The notes under the pieces were generated by a model. It saw nothing but the letters and a program-made list of their open reading frames with translations, did not search any database and was not told where the DNA came from. Of a stretch of 64,000 bases of DNA, positions 46,020-58,039 are shown piece after piece. Both the position numbers and the translations under genes were made by a program. The first letter of the stretch is position 1. Each line of letters starts with the position of its first letter. Origin of the DNA: Tolypeutes matacus (taxonomy: Eukaryota; Chordata; Mammalia; Cingulata; Chlamyphoridae); contig JAKSZT010038899.1 of the NCBI GenBank assembly GCA_026826555.1, forward strand, positions 259,605-323,604. The letters are read 5' to 3'.

Positions 46020-46235
46020 GCACAAAGTATAAACCATAATGTAGACTATACACTTTGGTTAGTAGCAATGCTTCAATATTGGCTCATCAATTGCAATAAC
46101 TGTACAGCACTAATCTAAGGGGTCAATAATAGGGGTAACTATGTGTGCAGTTGTGTGTTGGGGGATTATATATGAATTCCTTTTATATTTGGTGTAATTT
46201 TTCTGTAAATATAAATATAAAACTTCAAGCAGACA
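46020..46235 (+). repeat. LINE-1 3'-UTR fragment
   Basis: Shares 'gtataaaccataatgtagactata' style sequence and 'ttagtagcaatgcttcaat' with 57500-57550, and ends in the 'gtgtaatttttctgtaaat' motif common in mammalian LINE-1 3' ends. Confidence 0.65.
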
Positions 46236-46991
46236 GTGAGTGCAAATGAGCAGACAAAGAGCTTTGGGAGGGAATAAATAAATAAATCATTAAAAAATGT
46301 TATATTATAAAGTAATTTTGCATGGTGTGGAATATTAAGATAAAATGATATACTTACAATTTCATTCTTCCTTTACTTAATCTGAACACTTTGAGATAAC
46401 TTCTCTTGATTAAGAAAGTTATGAGATCAAAAAGAAAGAAAGCAAACATGTGCATGTGAACCCAAGGAATCAGGACCTAGGACCCAGGATCCTTTACTGG
46501 CAGCTGTATGGACCTGAAAAGCAGCTTTGAATAAAGCCCCCAATCCCCAGGCAGAAGTCCCATCCTTCAGGCCCCAGGACATCCATTGGAACTCCACAAT
46601 CCTAGGAAACACCTGGCATTTCTATTGGGAAGGTGTGTCAGAGTGACCAGAATCCTTAACAGCCTCTTTAAGGACACAGAGAAACTCCCTCACAATCTGG
46701 GACATCCAGTGCAGCTGAAGAGGGAGAACTTGATGCCCCTGACATCAGTTGGACTGCAGACTCCTTAGACATTTACCACATCTTCATCCCTTTGTGGACG
46801 GTGAAGGTGCCTTGGAGGTGGTTGAGGCCCCAGCTCTGTGCAGACCAGGCCCACAGTGCTGGTATGTAGGGATAGGAATGTAGGGACCTTTTGTTGACCA
46901 TCCCTGGAAGCTCAAGGCTAGTGTCTTTCCCTGCCCTTAACATTTGGGTTATGAACCCTGTAGAGTCTCATCTGGATGGCAGGAGGAAAAT

Positions 46992-46999
46992 ATGCAAAA
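46992..46999 (+). promoter_or_regulatory. Octamer-like element of V-C
   Basis: ATGCAAAA, one mismatch from the ATGCAAAT octamer, about 100 bases upstream of the V-C leader ATG. Confidence 0.55.
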
Positions 47000-47097
47000 T
47001 GAGAGGAACATCCCATTTAAATCCACTTTTATGCTTGCCCAATGGAGTCTCCCCATCTGGTGTCCACAGTGCTGTCCATTTCCATCTACCTTCACAG

Positions 47098-47548
47098 ATG
47101 GGGCCTGCCACCATCCTTGCCCTCCTCATGGCTTTTCTCTCAGGTCAGGGATGACCCAGTGCTTGGAGTCACAGTGGAGGGTGAGGAAGATGGACCTACT
47201 GATGTTTGAGTCCTGGTCTCCCACACAGGTGCCATCACTGAGGAGCAGCTGGTGAAGTCTGGGGTCTAGGGAACCTCTGAGGATCTCTTGTAAGGTCTCT
47301 GGATACAGCTTTACCAGCTACTGGACCAGCTGGATGCACAATGAACCAGGGAAGGGCCTGGAGTGGGTGGGTTACATTGACCCTAGTGACCCAGAAAGAC
47401 ACTATGGTGCATCCTTCAAAGGTGAAGTCACCCTCTCCATAAACAACTCTACCAGCACTGTTTACCTGCAGTGGGCCTCAGACACAGCTGTGTATTGCTG
47501 TACAAGAGACACCATGCGAGAAAGTACATCCTGGGAACATCAAAAACA
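47098..47548 (+). pseudogene. Immunoglobulin heavy variable pseudogene, IGHV5-like (V-C) with recognisable 23-bp RSS
   Basis: The leader ATG at 47098 gives MGPATILALLMAFLSG, and a second leader part plus V exon starts after the acceptor near 47229. FR1 has a stop (KSGV then TAG), a short deletion and a one-base loss. Downstream frames read ISCKVSGYSFTSYW, GKGLEWVG and VTLSINNSTSTVYLQW, clearly IGHV5/clan I. FR3 lacks four codons after LQW. Both conserved Cys and the FR2 Trp survive. The recombination signal is heptamer caccatg (47510-47516), a 23-base spacer and nonamer tcaaaaaca (47540-47548). Confidence 0.9.
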
Positions 47549-47559
47549 CTTAGCAAGCC

Positions 47560-48555
47560 CACAAATTCAGTGTAGAGCTCTCAGACTTCCTTCACCTGGG
47601 ATCTCTCAAATACACTGACCAGGGAAATAATTGTCTGGCTGTGTCCTCAGGTATGAGCATGGTAAGATCAGCATCAAAAGGAGACCCAGCTTCATATGTG
47701 GACAAGACAAGGGGCCAATTCTTGGGGGACACTGATACTTCTTGTCTGGACTAGGTTACCCTACTTTGTCCTCTGGCTCACATTGTGCCCTCCAGCAAGG
47801 TGGCTGCATAAACATGTTATATTCATAACATAGAAACACTGTCTTATCTACACATATTATAGGTAACTTTTACTTAGTGGAAATTTCACACACTCTATCA
47901 TTGACTTCCTTCTGTTCTTTCCTTCCTTCCTTCCACCCTCGATTTCTCTCTTTCAGAATCCCACTAATGTTTTAAGAAATAACTTTCCTTCCTTGTTGTT
48001 GTTCTCATATCAGTGTATATATGATACATAATACCAATTACTCTTGGTTTAAATGTGGTGGTTGTTTTTTACAAATAAATTTAGCATACTTTTGCTTTTA
48101 TCATCTACATATGTAGACTTCCATATTTAAATATCCACTTCTTTCTTATCAACTCTTTTCTAGACATCATGTAAGGTCTTTTAAAACTGTTCCTGAGAAC
48201 TAGATACCAATGTGTTTTGCATCACTTGGGCCAAGGTGGAGGATGGGTTGCTTAAGCAATGAAGCATATACACAGCTTGAAGGGGTCCAAAAACTCACAG
48301 TTAATGGATGGGTGCTGAAGTTATATTCCGATATCATCATAAGTGACATTAAGATGTTTGCACATGTATACAAAGTTCTGGGGGGAAGTGGATGATGCAA
48401 ACATTTAGAAGAAAGATGGATCTGGCTGGGCAGAAATTCTATGCCACCATCCTGAGTAGCCACAGGAGACAATAATTCGAACTCTAAATTACAAAGTCAT
48501 ATATTTAAAACCCAGAAGAGAGCTGAAGAGACAAGGAAACAAGCATGCAATATAC
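47560..48555. other. Unassigned spacer
   Basis: Contains a short TTCC simple repeat near 47921-47935. Nothing else recognised. Confidence 0.4.
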
Positions 48556-48559
48556 TTAT

Positions 48560-48985
48560 TTTGGACTGAATTTTGTCTCCCAAAGATACACTTTGCCTCA
48601 GAATGAGAACTTATTTGGAAATATGGATGTAGCAGTTTCAATGAGGCCATTGAATTAGATCTTAGTGGTGTAGAGTGAAACCTTAATCCAGTATGACTAT
48701 TGTGCTTATATGAAGAGGAAATTTGAGCAGTGTCAGTCAGAAAGGATGGGAGAGCACCATGTGACAACCAGAAAGATATTGAAACCCAAGAATTGCTGAC
48801 CACTATGAAAAGCCAAGAAAGATATATGAAGCAGATTCCTCCTTATAGGTTTCAGAGGGAGCATGGCTCTTCTGACACCTCAGTCTAAGTCTAAGACTTC
48901 CAGCATCTAGAATGATAATATACTGTATTTCTGTTCTTTTAAGCTATTCAGTCTTTAGTGATTAACTATGGTAGTCCTAAGAACC
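48560..48985 (+). repeat. MLT1-like LTR (ERVL-MaLR), second copy
   Basis: Starts 'ttttggactgaattttgtct', then 'gagaacttatttggaaata', 'ttatatgaagagg', 'caccatgtgacaacc', and ends near a 'ctattcagtctttagtg' block, in MLT1 order. It is more diverged than the copy at 45290. Confidence 0.55.
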
Positions 48986-49868
48986 AAAGACAAAAGACTT
49001 GAAAGTGAGTAACTTGCTGCTACTTTCATCCAGGAGTACTATGAGGGAAGGAGGCCTTTCCATAATTGGAAACTCTATGAAATATTTTAAGACAAGGCAG
49101 GAGATGGGGCCATAAATAAGAACACCAAAGACCCACCAGAATTCCTCCAAGCTTTCAGGGTGAGGGTGGCTCAAGAGGAGCATCCCTCAGTGAAACAGTG
49201 AGTCCTGAAGAGAATAAGGCAGGTCTGAAGAGGAGAGAATATGGGAACACCACTAGATAGCACAAGTATAAAGAAAAATAAAATGATTTTACAAGACAGG
49301 TTCCTCTTAGAAGTGAGTCACCAAGAAATTTTAATGTCTGAATATAGTGTCTGTTCTCCACACGGGAATATTAACCTCTCTCCAGGTCTTTGTTTGTATC
49401 CACATGGTCAAATATATCAAGTGCTACAATTGGATGAATTCAGTGCTCCTTGGTAATTGACAACAACCAGGGTCATCTGACCTGAGTGCATAAACATCAA
49501 TTCTATTCTACTATGTTTAATATAGGCTAATGCACAACTATCCCAGATGCCTATTTGGTTGGAACACAGTAGGGACTCTTAGCACCAGTTCACCAAGAAC
49601 TCATATCACTGAGGAAAATAGAAGGCAGAATCAGAGAGAGAATAGGAAACCCACTTGGCAAGCCTTGGATATTGAGGGTTATGGAATTACCAGTGCACTA
49701 GACAGTGTCCAGGGTGGAGAACTGGACAACATTTCTAAGTGACCTCAGTGTGAAGGAAAATTTATTTAAGGGTGGGTGTAAGCTGTCTACCTGTGCCCAA
49801 ATATCAACAGGTTATCAGCCACATATTTCCATCAACATTTTTCTTCACCAATGTCTTATGTGGAGGGC

Positions 49869-49876
49869 ATGCAAAT
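49869..49876 (+). promoter_or_regulatory. IGHV octamer promoter element (V-D)
   Basis: A perfect ATGCAAAT octamer about 120 bases upstream of the V-D leader ATG. The following 'ctgatgaaaactagccc' and 'ctgatcctgcagctc' blocks are those of IGHV3 promoters. Confidence 0.85.
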
Positions 49877-49997
49877 GTGGCCCCTTCTTTCTGCTGATGA
49901 AAACTAGCCCATCCCCTGATCCTGCAGCTCCTCAAGGAGTCCAGCCATTTTTCTCTGCCTCTCCCATTCTGAGTGAGGACAGAACCAGGATCCTCAC

Positions 49998-50481
49998 ATG
50001 GAATCTGAACTGAGATTTTTTTTCTCTTCTGGCCCTTGTATAGGGTAATCTTACAGAAAATCAAGAAACAGAGATTCATAGGAACAATGGAATGAGAGGC
50101 ATCATTGCATCAAATGATTTCTTTTTGTAGGTTTCCTTTGTACAGTGCAGCTGGTAGCATCTGTTAAAATGTGATGCATAAGGAAGCCCAAGATGTCTTG
50201 GTGAATCTCCTATGATCTCTGGATACACCTCCAGCACCTATTGTTTTAACTTGTCTCATCAGGATCCAGGGAATGGGCTGGAATGGGTGGCCCTGATAAG
50301 CCATGATGGAAACACTAAAATCTACACAGACTCCATGAAGGACCAATTCACCATCTCCAGAGGCAACTCAAAGCACATGCTTTTTCTGCAGATGAACAGC
50401 CTGAGAGCCCAGAACACAGCCAGGTTTCACTGTGTGAGAGACACTGAGGATAAAGCAATGTGAGTCCAGGTGAATACCTCC
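49998..50481 (+). pseudogene. Immunoglobulin heavy variable pseudogene, IGHV3-like (V-D)
   Basis: The leader exon starts at ATG 49998 (MESELRFFFSSG), an intron of about 75 bases follows, and the second leader part plus V exon follow the TTGTAG acceptor near 50130. FR1 is scrambled with stops. The first conserved Cys is Tyr and the FR2 Trp is Leu (FNLSHQDPGNGLEWVA). FR3 is well kept (QFTISRGNSK, then LFLQMNSLRAQNTARFHC), giving a clan III/IGHV3 assignment. The recombination signal has lost two heptamer bases (cactg at 50442), while the 23-base spacer and weak nonamer remain. Confidence 0.9.
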
Positions 50482-50483
50482 CT

Positions 50484-51880
50484 GAGGGAGAACCCAGGAG
50501 ACTGGGGCAAGGTCGGGTGTTGGCAGAGTTTGCTTCAAACCTTATGATCAAGAGGCCAGCTATTGGATCATCTGCAGATTGAAGGAAAAGATACCTATGG
50601 GTCTATGGTTTCCTCTTGAGCAAAGAGTATAAGTGTTGAGGGATCACTATCTTCTTAATGCTTTTGTATTGCTTTCATTTTGTCCTGGTCCTCAGTGCCA
50701 TGAAATTCTCTGTATTTGAAAGAATTTCATGGAAGGCATTTCCTCAAAGATGAGCTGAGAGCAAATTGGCTCTTGTGTACAGAGAAGCCAGGACAGGATA
50801 CATAACCCAGAAGACATGGGTTAATGAAAGTAATTAGCTATATGAAATATAATCAATAGGGGACAAATAATGGATATGGAAATGGCAGTGTGAGCTCGGA
50901 GAGGAGGGTCTCAGACTCCCATCAGTAAACACAGTGATGCACAGAAAACCCAGAGGTTAGAAGGAGCTTGAGCACTGAAGGGAGAGTTCAACATGAACAT
51001 CTCTCTCATCCAAAATCTCATCAACATGTTGCATGTAAGTTGTACTCTTGTTTAAACTCAATACTACATTATGTAACAATTGCTTAATCTGATCATCTAT
51101 TCATGTTTGCATACATAGCTCCCATGTTCTGTGCTAGTCACTTATATTTTTGTCTCTCCCTTTTCACCAGGGATCATGTTATTTTTTTCTTGAAAATTAT
51201 CTTTCTCTATTTCTTTTGGTATTAGAATGATGATAACTGTTTTTTCCTTAATATATCTTCAGTTTAAATGCTCTCCTTTGAATGAAACTATTTCTAAGGC
51301 ATCATTTCATGGGAACAGAATTATAGCCTAACACTAATTTTCCACCAGATTTTGGAATCCTCAATCCATTGTTTCTGCTTGTCAACATCCAAAATAAGAA
51401 GTTTGACTTAAGTCCATTAGTTGACCTAATTGAATGTAATCAAGTTTCTCTTGATGGTCTATAGATTTTCTATTTTGCTTGCTTGTCCACAGTATTTTAC
51501 TGATCAGATTAGGGAAGTAAACTTCATACTTCAAAATCAATAAACAGCAGCATGTCTATATCTTAATATATCCTCTCTACCACAAAATGAGGAAAAGCAG
51601 TGCCGGTGCTGGAAAGTAAAATATCTTCTCAAACCATCCAATCTCTTATGTTACCAAAATCAATTTCCTTTTACCAGGCACAGAGAAACAAAGGAAAGGA
51701 TCACATTAAGGAAAAGGCCCTGAATACCTTCAGTTTGCTCCTTTTCATTTTCCCCTCCTCTACCAAATCTCTCTTCAAGCCATGTGGGGAAGGAAGGAAA
51801 TTAATTTTGTGCAGGGCAGTTGCTTCTCACCCTAATCCAGAGTATGTGATGATGATTGAACACTCAATGAGAAAATCATG
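50484..51880. other. Unassigned V spacer
   Basis: Nothing recognised on either strand. Confidence 0.4.
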
Positions 51881-52330
51881 CGATTGCTGAATTGTTGTGT
51901 TTCCTGTTCTGCCTCCTGGTAACACCCCAAAGTGAGATTCCCAAGGATTTCAGAAAGGAGCATGGGCTGTTGTTTTGGGTTGTGACTCACTGTGGTCTTC
52001 CTTGCCCCTGGTGTCCTTTCCCAGGTATGGTTTCAGGAGTTAGGCCCAGTACTGGTGAAGCACTAACAGACCCTTTCCTCACTTGTGCTTTCTCTGGTTA
52101 CTCCATTACCAGTGGTTACTGATATACTTGTGTATGTCAGTCCCCAGGGGAAGGGTTTCAGGGGATCATGTTTATATGTTATTATGAGAACATATAATAT
52201 AACCCATCTCTCAAAAGTTGATACTACATCTCAAGGGATACATCCAGAAATTAATTCTTCCTGCAACTATGACTATGACCACCAAGGACACAACTGTGCA
52301 GAACCCAGTAAGAGGAAGTCATCTTGAGCC
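51881..52330 (+). pseudogene. Immunoglobulin heavy variable pseudogene, IGHV4-like (V-E)
   Basis: The leader remnant (LLCFLFCLLVTPQ) near 51885-51935 is followed by a splice-donor-like GTGAG, and a V exon after 52025 reads QELGP in FR1, then LTCAFSGYSITSGY in a second frame. FR3 is recognisable from YNPSLKS and ISRDTSRN with two stops. The end of FR3 and the second Cys region are lost near 52290-52315. At least three frame changes are needed. No octamer or usable recombination signal seen. Confidence 0.82.
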
Positions 52331-52445
52331 CAAAAACAAACTTCCCCTGCAGGAGGTGGCTGGGCTGTAGGGGGCACTCAGAATCCACCAAGCACAAGGG
52401 CATTCATCAAATTCAGGGAGCAAGTGTTTGTTGAAGGAAGAGGGC

Positions 52446-52930
52446 TTTTTTTTTGTTGCCAAGTGAAGAAGTTTATTAGGTAGTAATAAGTTTACAATAC
52501 AGCACAGAACCTCACTGTGGTCTGTGCCTACAAGGGTGGCACTATAATTACAAGGAATTTTAAAGGGAACACTCCTAGCCAGGAATATTATAATTTCAGT
52601 CTTTCATCCCAGTTTCTCAGTGCTTATACGCACGAATTTATTAAGCACAACAGATTCCCAGAATGAGTCGTAAGTATCATTGTACTTTGCAGGCAATAAA
52701 AGTTTCTGTGGCCACAGGGAGTGTTAGTTCAGTGCTCCCATAGTTCTCCAGGGGTGGTCCAGGCTTCCCTGGTGGTCCTTCAGGGAAGTGGATTTCCAGG
52801 ATTTGCCTGCTAGACTCCATGCTTATGGTCATGCTTTGTCAATAGCATTGTCACTGCTTGTGGTCCAGAAGAGATTCATAATTTCCTTATGCTCTGCCTT
52901 CTGTTAGCTCACAAGACTTTTTTTTTCAGT
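52446..52930 (-). pseudogene. Retrocopy of an mRNA 3' UTR (source gene unknown)
   Basis: On the minus strand an AATAAA signal (52472-52477) lies 18 bases before a poly-A run (poly-T at 52446-52454), the mark of a reverse-transcribed polyadenylated transcript. The upstream 400 bases have ordinary untranslated-region composition. No source gene identified. Confidence 0.6.
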
Positions 52931-53009
52931 GTCATTAAAACAAACACAATTTTCTTAATATTTAGTTTTCCTACTTTATGAAGTATTCTACAATTATGTA
53001 TAATGGGGA

Positions 53010-54330
53010 GAAATGTATTTATTTATTTATTTATTTATTTTTATCTATTTTTTTAATTGTGGGTAAAAATAAAAATTTTCACAATACATACCAATATTTG
53101 TAAAATGATATATAAATATACATGCATATATGTGCATTTGCTTACATAAATGTTATTATATATATATATATATATATATATACATGTTTTAAAGGTGCTT
53201 AGATTACCTAGATATTACACAGAAATTACAGGGATTCCCATGTTCCCCACCTCCCACACCTCCCACAACATCTCACACAAACATCCTTCATCAATGTGGC
53301 ACATCACCCGTAATGGATATACACATCCTGGGGCCTTGCCACCAAGCATAGACCACAGTTCACATCGTAGACCACACTCTCTCCCACACAGTTCTGCATG
53401 GTATGTGCTGATGTAAAATGGTCTACATCTGTCGCCGCAATGCCACTCAGGACAACCCCCGAGTCCCAAAAAAGCCCCTGTTTTTCAACTGCCCTTCCCC
53501 TCCCTGCCCTGAAAGTGTCCAGTGGCCACCGGCTCTGCCTCACTGTTATAATTTCTTCCATTGCTTCAATCACAATATGTCTACAACAGAATACCATTAA
53601 GTCCACTCTAGTCCATATCCTTTCCCCCAATCCTGAGGGGACTGGGAAGGTGATGTTGACTCCACCTCCAAGAGAGAGAGAGCTTATATGCCATGGATAC
53701 AGTGGATGGGATTATCCTGCCTGCAGCTGCAGGCTCTCTCCATTGCCTGGGATGGCCACTGCCCATCGTTGTCTCCTCGCCAGGTGACTTGGATGAGTCC
53801 AATGAGCTGTAGGGTAGGAGTTGCAGCTTCACTGAAATTCCAGGCACAGCTGGCACATAGGTAGGCCAGAGGCTCTAGTCTCTGGAAGTACACCTAAAAA
53901 CTCCAGCATCACATATAGGTTTGAATAGAAGGGACTGTTGGACCTTGTGCAGAGAGAGATTATTTGAGTCCAACTCTGTCACTCTCAGAAGCACAGATTC
54001 CAAAGTAGAGCCCACTAATAAGGCATCAATCTCTGGGGCTATCCCCCCTTATATAGGACCTGGGTATCTCCAGAGCCCTCAGGAGCACCTTTGTGTAGAG
54101 CTCACCAGATTTTAATGCCATTCTTCTCATTTCCCCTTGTGACACTATCCATGCCCACCTGGCCCCCCAATTTTACTGATGCTAAGCTCAGGAAGGTATT
54201 CAGTGTTCTGGGATCTTCTCTGGTATGAGTGAAGTAGCCCTCTACTCTAAGTGTTAGATTCTCTGGCTCACCCTGGCTTTTAGTTAACATGACATCCCAT
54301 AGCTGGGCATGGCATTGCTTAGGAATGTTA
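53010..54330 (-). repeat. LINE-1 3' region (minus orientation)
   Basis: 53010-53930 aligns with 63430-64000 from its (ATTT)n/A-rich end, through the (TA)n tract at 53157-53180, into the 'cccacctcccacacc' block. The continuation to 54330 is less certain. The family recurs at 22310, 36340 and the window end. Confidence 0.7.
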
Positions 54331-56125
54331 GCACAGAAATTTTGTTTTTTGTTTTTTTTATTTTACTTTTATATTGTGATGATTTTTCTCTGTTCTATGT
54401 GCAAATGATATCTCCTGTATTTCTCTCCCCCTTCTTTCCCAATGTCCTTTATACATCTTGTAAGAAAAATAAATGTCCTGATTTCTTTCCAGAGAGTTGA
54501 TTATGGAGAGGGTTAAAAACAACACTTTACAGTGGACAAAACTGACATTACCTTAGCCAGGTGATCAAGGTCAATGTTAAATATGATAACCCTGTTTGTT
54601 GTAGGTACCCTTGATATGATAAGATGGGACTTTACCTCTAGACAAAGGCCTTGCATTTTTCACCAATTTAAAAGACTCATTTTGCCTATACCCAATATCA
54701 AAAAACAGATATTTCAGACAAGTTTTTGCTATCTTCTAGCTGTTTATGGCAGGGGGAAAATCTAATTAATAGGTAAATTTCAGGTGAAAAAAATAATTTT
54801 CTCCCAACTATGAATGTTTCCCTTTTGTTTTGCAAATATAGGCAGTCTATTTAAATTTGATGCAATTACAGGTATATTTTGAATGGGCATACCATTTTAT
54901 TGTTTGCCTTTTAATGACCTTCTCTAACATGTTCTTTTCCCTTTCACATACTTCCTTTTATGACCATTTGAATCTTATGCATCTTACTAATTTTCCCCTC
55001 AGTTATCATATGGAGATACACTATTCAATGGTGATTTAGGGCTTTAAGAGAAAATAGAGTGAGAAAACTTAAACTATCCATGTCCAATGATGCTTGTATT
55101 TGCCTTTTTAATATCTACTATAAGAAATTGTTTGCAGTTAAATACAAGTTTAGTCTCTTCCAGTCTGAATACCATTGATGCATTGATCTTGTTACTTATA
55201 CCTTAAACAACATTATGCAACTGCTGCTTGATTCCAATTTCCATTCTATTGGCTAATGATTTTTCTCTCTTCATCATTCCCTTTCCATTGGGGATCATTT
55301 CCTTTCAACTCGAAAATTATCTTTGATTATTTCCTATGGTAAGCAACAGCTGATAATTGACTTTAACTATGTATTTATCTTCACCTCTATCCTCAACAAG
55401 TCTTCATTTGAAATATGTTTGCTGTAAATAAAATATGTCACCTAGAAATGAAGTTAATGTAGACATGGGGCTCCTCTCTATATTCAACCAGGAAGATTGA
55501 TTATTACTGAAGGAGCCTAATCTTTGCAAATATCCACATTTTCTTATGGACCTTTTCAACATAGAGATGTGACAACATAGATTTGTGATAGGGAAAATAG
55601 ATGCTGCATACTAAATGTTTAGGAAACTTCTGAAATGTCTTAAATGATCTATAAATTTAACCTTTATAAATAATAGTGTCAATATTTATTATAAAATGCA
55701 GTTTTACATTTATAAAATATTTTATATTTTATTAAATAAAACCTTAATTAATAAGTGTACTACTCTTTTGTTTTTAATTCCTGAATATTTCTATATTTTT
55801 GACACAACTGACCAAGTCATTCTTAGACTAGAACAGATCCACATTGACTGAGGATGCACATCATCTCTGCTTCTCTTTACTGGCATCAGTGACCCAACAC
55901 TTCAGTCCTTATGCTGCTGCTCTGTGGACAACTTTCCCTCCTGTGCATCCACTGCGTATTCTTAAAGAACCAATTGCACAGTCCCACAAAAGAGGTTCAT
56001 TATATTCATGTGACCAGGTCAGCCCTGATTGCCCCTCACTGTAACTGTTTCTTTCAGCCAGAACTGAAGTTGGTTTTGGGGAAGGTGAAAAATTAAAACA
56101 TTAATCATAAAGTTTAAATTTCATG
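54331..56125. other. Unassigned AT-rich sequence
   Basis: Nothing recognised. Open frames here are short and featureless. Confidence 0.35.
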
Positions 56126-56129
56126 GCAT

Positions 56130-57715
56130 TAAAAATATGTTTTTGCTGGGGGATGTATGGACATGGGTGCACCTGGGGTATGCCTCTATGGAATATGAAT
56201 GTGTTAATGTGGTTATGGGGTGTTATCTCAGTGGGTGAAGACCCACACAATAACTGACAAAATATTGAATTCCCAGTCTGGGAAGTTTTGCTACATTCTC
56301 TAATAGAGTGGCAAGAATCTCTAGAGTACATAGGCAGGGTCTAGCAAAGGAGGACAGACCAACACATCAGGCCCTTAATATTGATGCTTGTACTTATGAA
56401 CTTTGTTCTTGTGAAATTGAAACTTAGCTTAGCAATCTATATCACCTAAGAGTTCTCTACTGAAAAACTCCTTGTTGTTCAAATGTGGCCTCTTTCTAAG
56501 CCAAACTTAGGAGGTCTACTCACTATCTTCCCCTAGGCATGGGAAATGACTCCCAGGGATGAGCCTTCCTGGTACTGAGGGATTATTACCAGGAACTAAC
56601 TAGCTAGGTAGTTGGAAAAAGATCTTGACCAAAAGGGGAAAATATTAAATACATAAGAATTTTTATGGCTAAGTGATTTCAAAGTGAGTTGGGAGGTCAT
56701 TCTGGAGTTACAGTTATGCACGTCCCATTAGGGTCTCACTTATTGGCATAATAAACAGTGCACCAGGCAGGGGTGTGCCTGAGGGCTCTAGACATAGCTA
56801 GATACTATAAGCAGGGCAGAGAACCCCAGGAAATTGGCACCCCATCAGTGGTCCTTACATTGGAATACATGATATATTATTTCTCCAATGTAACAGAGTT
56901 AGACTAATTTATAACTTTCCTACACATGGTTCTACTGTCTCTTTTATTTGAACCTATAATTAGCATTATGCCCATTAAATATATGTCCCAGAGACTTAAA
57001 TCTTCTGACTGTTCGTATGATGGTTGAGCCCTGAATCTCAGCAGAGATGCAGCCAACATCTATTCTCCAGTTTATCAGACTCATCCAGGCCAACTAACAA
57101 AAGGGTGATGATGGATAACATCTATCCAAAAAAACAGACAGTATCTATAACTGCAAGCAAGACAAGTCCATCGATCTGCCCTGTGGGATCTAAGTCCCCT
57201 CTCAGTCAGAAGCAGAGTCGACAACACAATCCCAAAATTCTCAAGATTGAGGAATTAACAAGCCTAAGGTGGAAATGTGAACTATGGACACAAATAGACT
57301 TATTATTCAAATAATGGAAGAACTTATAACATTGATATAAAGACAATGTCCACTAGAGTTTCTGAAAGGAGGGAGAGGGAAGAATAGATGTTACATCGTT
57401 CATTTTTGGGATATTGGAAATGTTCTGCATGACATTACAATGATGGATACAGGCCATTATACATTTTTTCAAAACCTATAAAATTGTTTGGTGCAAAGTG
57501 TAATCCATAATATAAACTATAGACCATGGTTAGTAGCAATGCTTCAATATGTGGTCATAAATTGTAACAAATATACCACACTAATGAAAGGTATTGTTAA
57601 TGGGTAAAAGCATAGGAGGTGGAAGGGGAGAAGTATATGGGAATCACCTATATTTTTGATGTAACATTTGTGTAATCTAAAGTTTCCTTAAAAATAAATT
57701 TTTTAGATACTACAA
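56130..57715 (+). repeat. LINE-1 3'-UTR region (plus orientation)
   Basis: 57330-57715 matches the family at 22310 and 46020, for example 'gtccactagagtttctgaa', 'ttagtagcaatgcttcaat' and an 'aatctaaag' terminal block with A-rich end. Upstream sequence appears to be a continuous non-coding LINE 3' UTR. Confidence 0.55.
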
Positions 57716-58039
57716 AATGTTTTATGAAATAAGGATTACCAGAAAACTAGAATTTCTATATAAGTCAGGATCTCTCAAAATTCCCTCCAATTTGAAAGAG
57801 GAATTCTACATTGGAGGATAAGCCTTAATTTTCTGAAGACAAGACCCAGGTGAGGACAACATTAATGTGTCAGATAGTTGGAGGAATTTCTTTTTATATA
57901 CTTGGACATTAACGAGAGGAAAGTCTAACTCTTCATCCTCAGGTCAAAGAAATTTCATCATTGGCAAAGAAGTCTGAGTGATATGTGCAGGACATTTATG
58001 CAGGAAACTGCAAAATTTTGAATAAAGATTATGAAGATC

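Noticed and set aside
53157..53181. (TA)n tract as a regulatory element
   Set aside because: A TA tract occurs at the same place in the related LINE copy at 63551, so it is part of the repeat.
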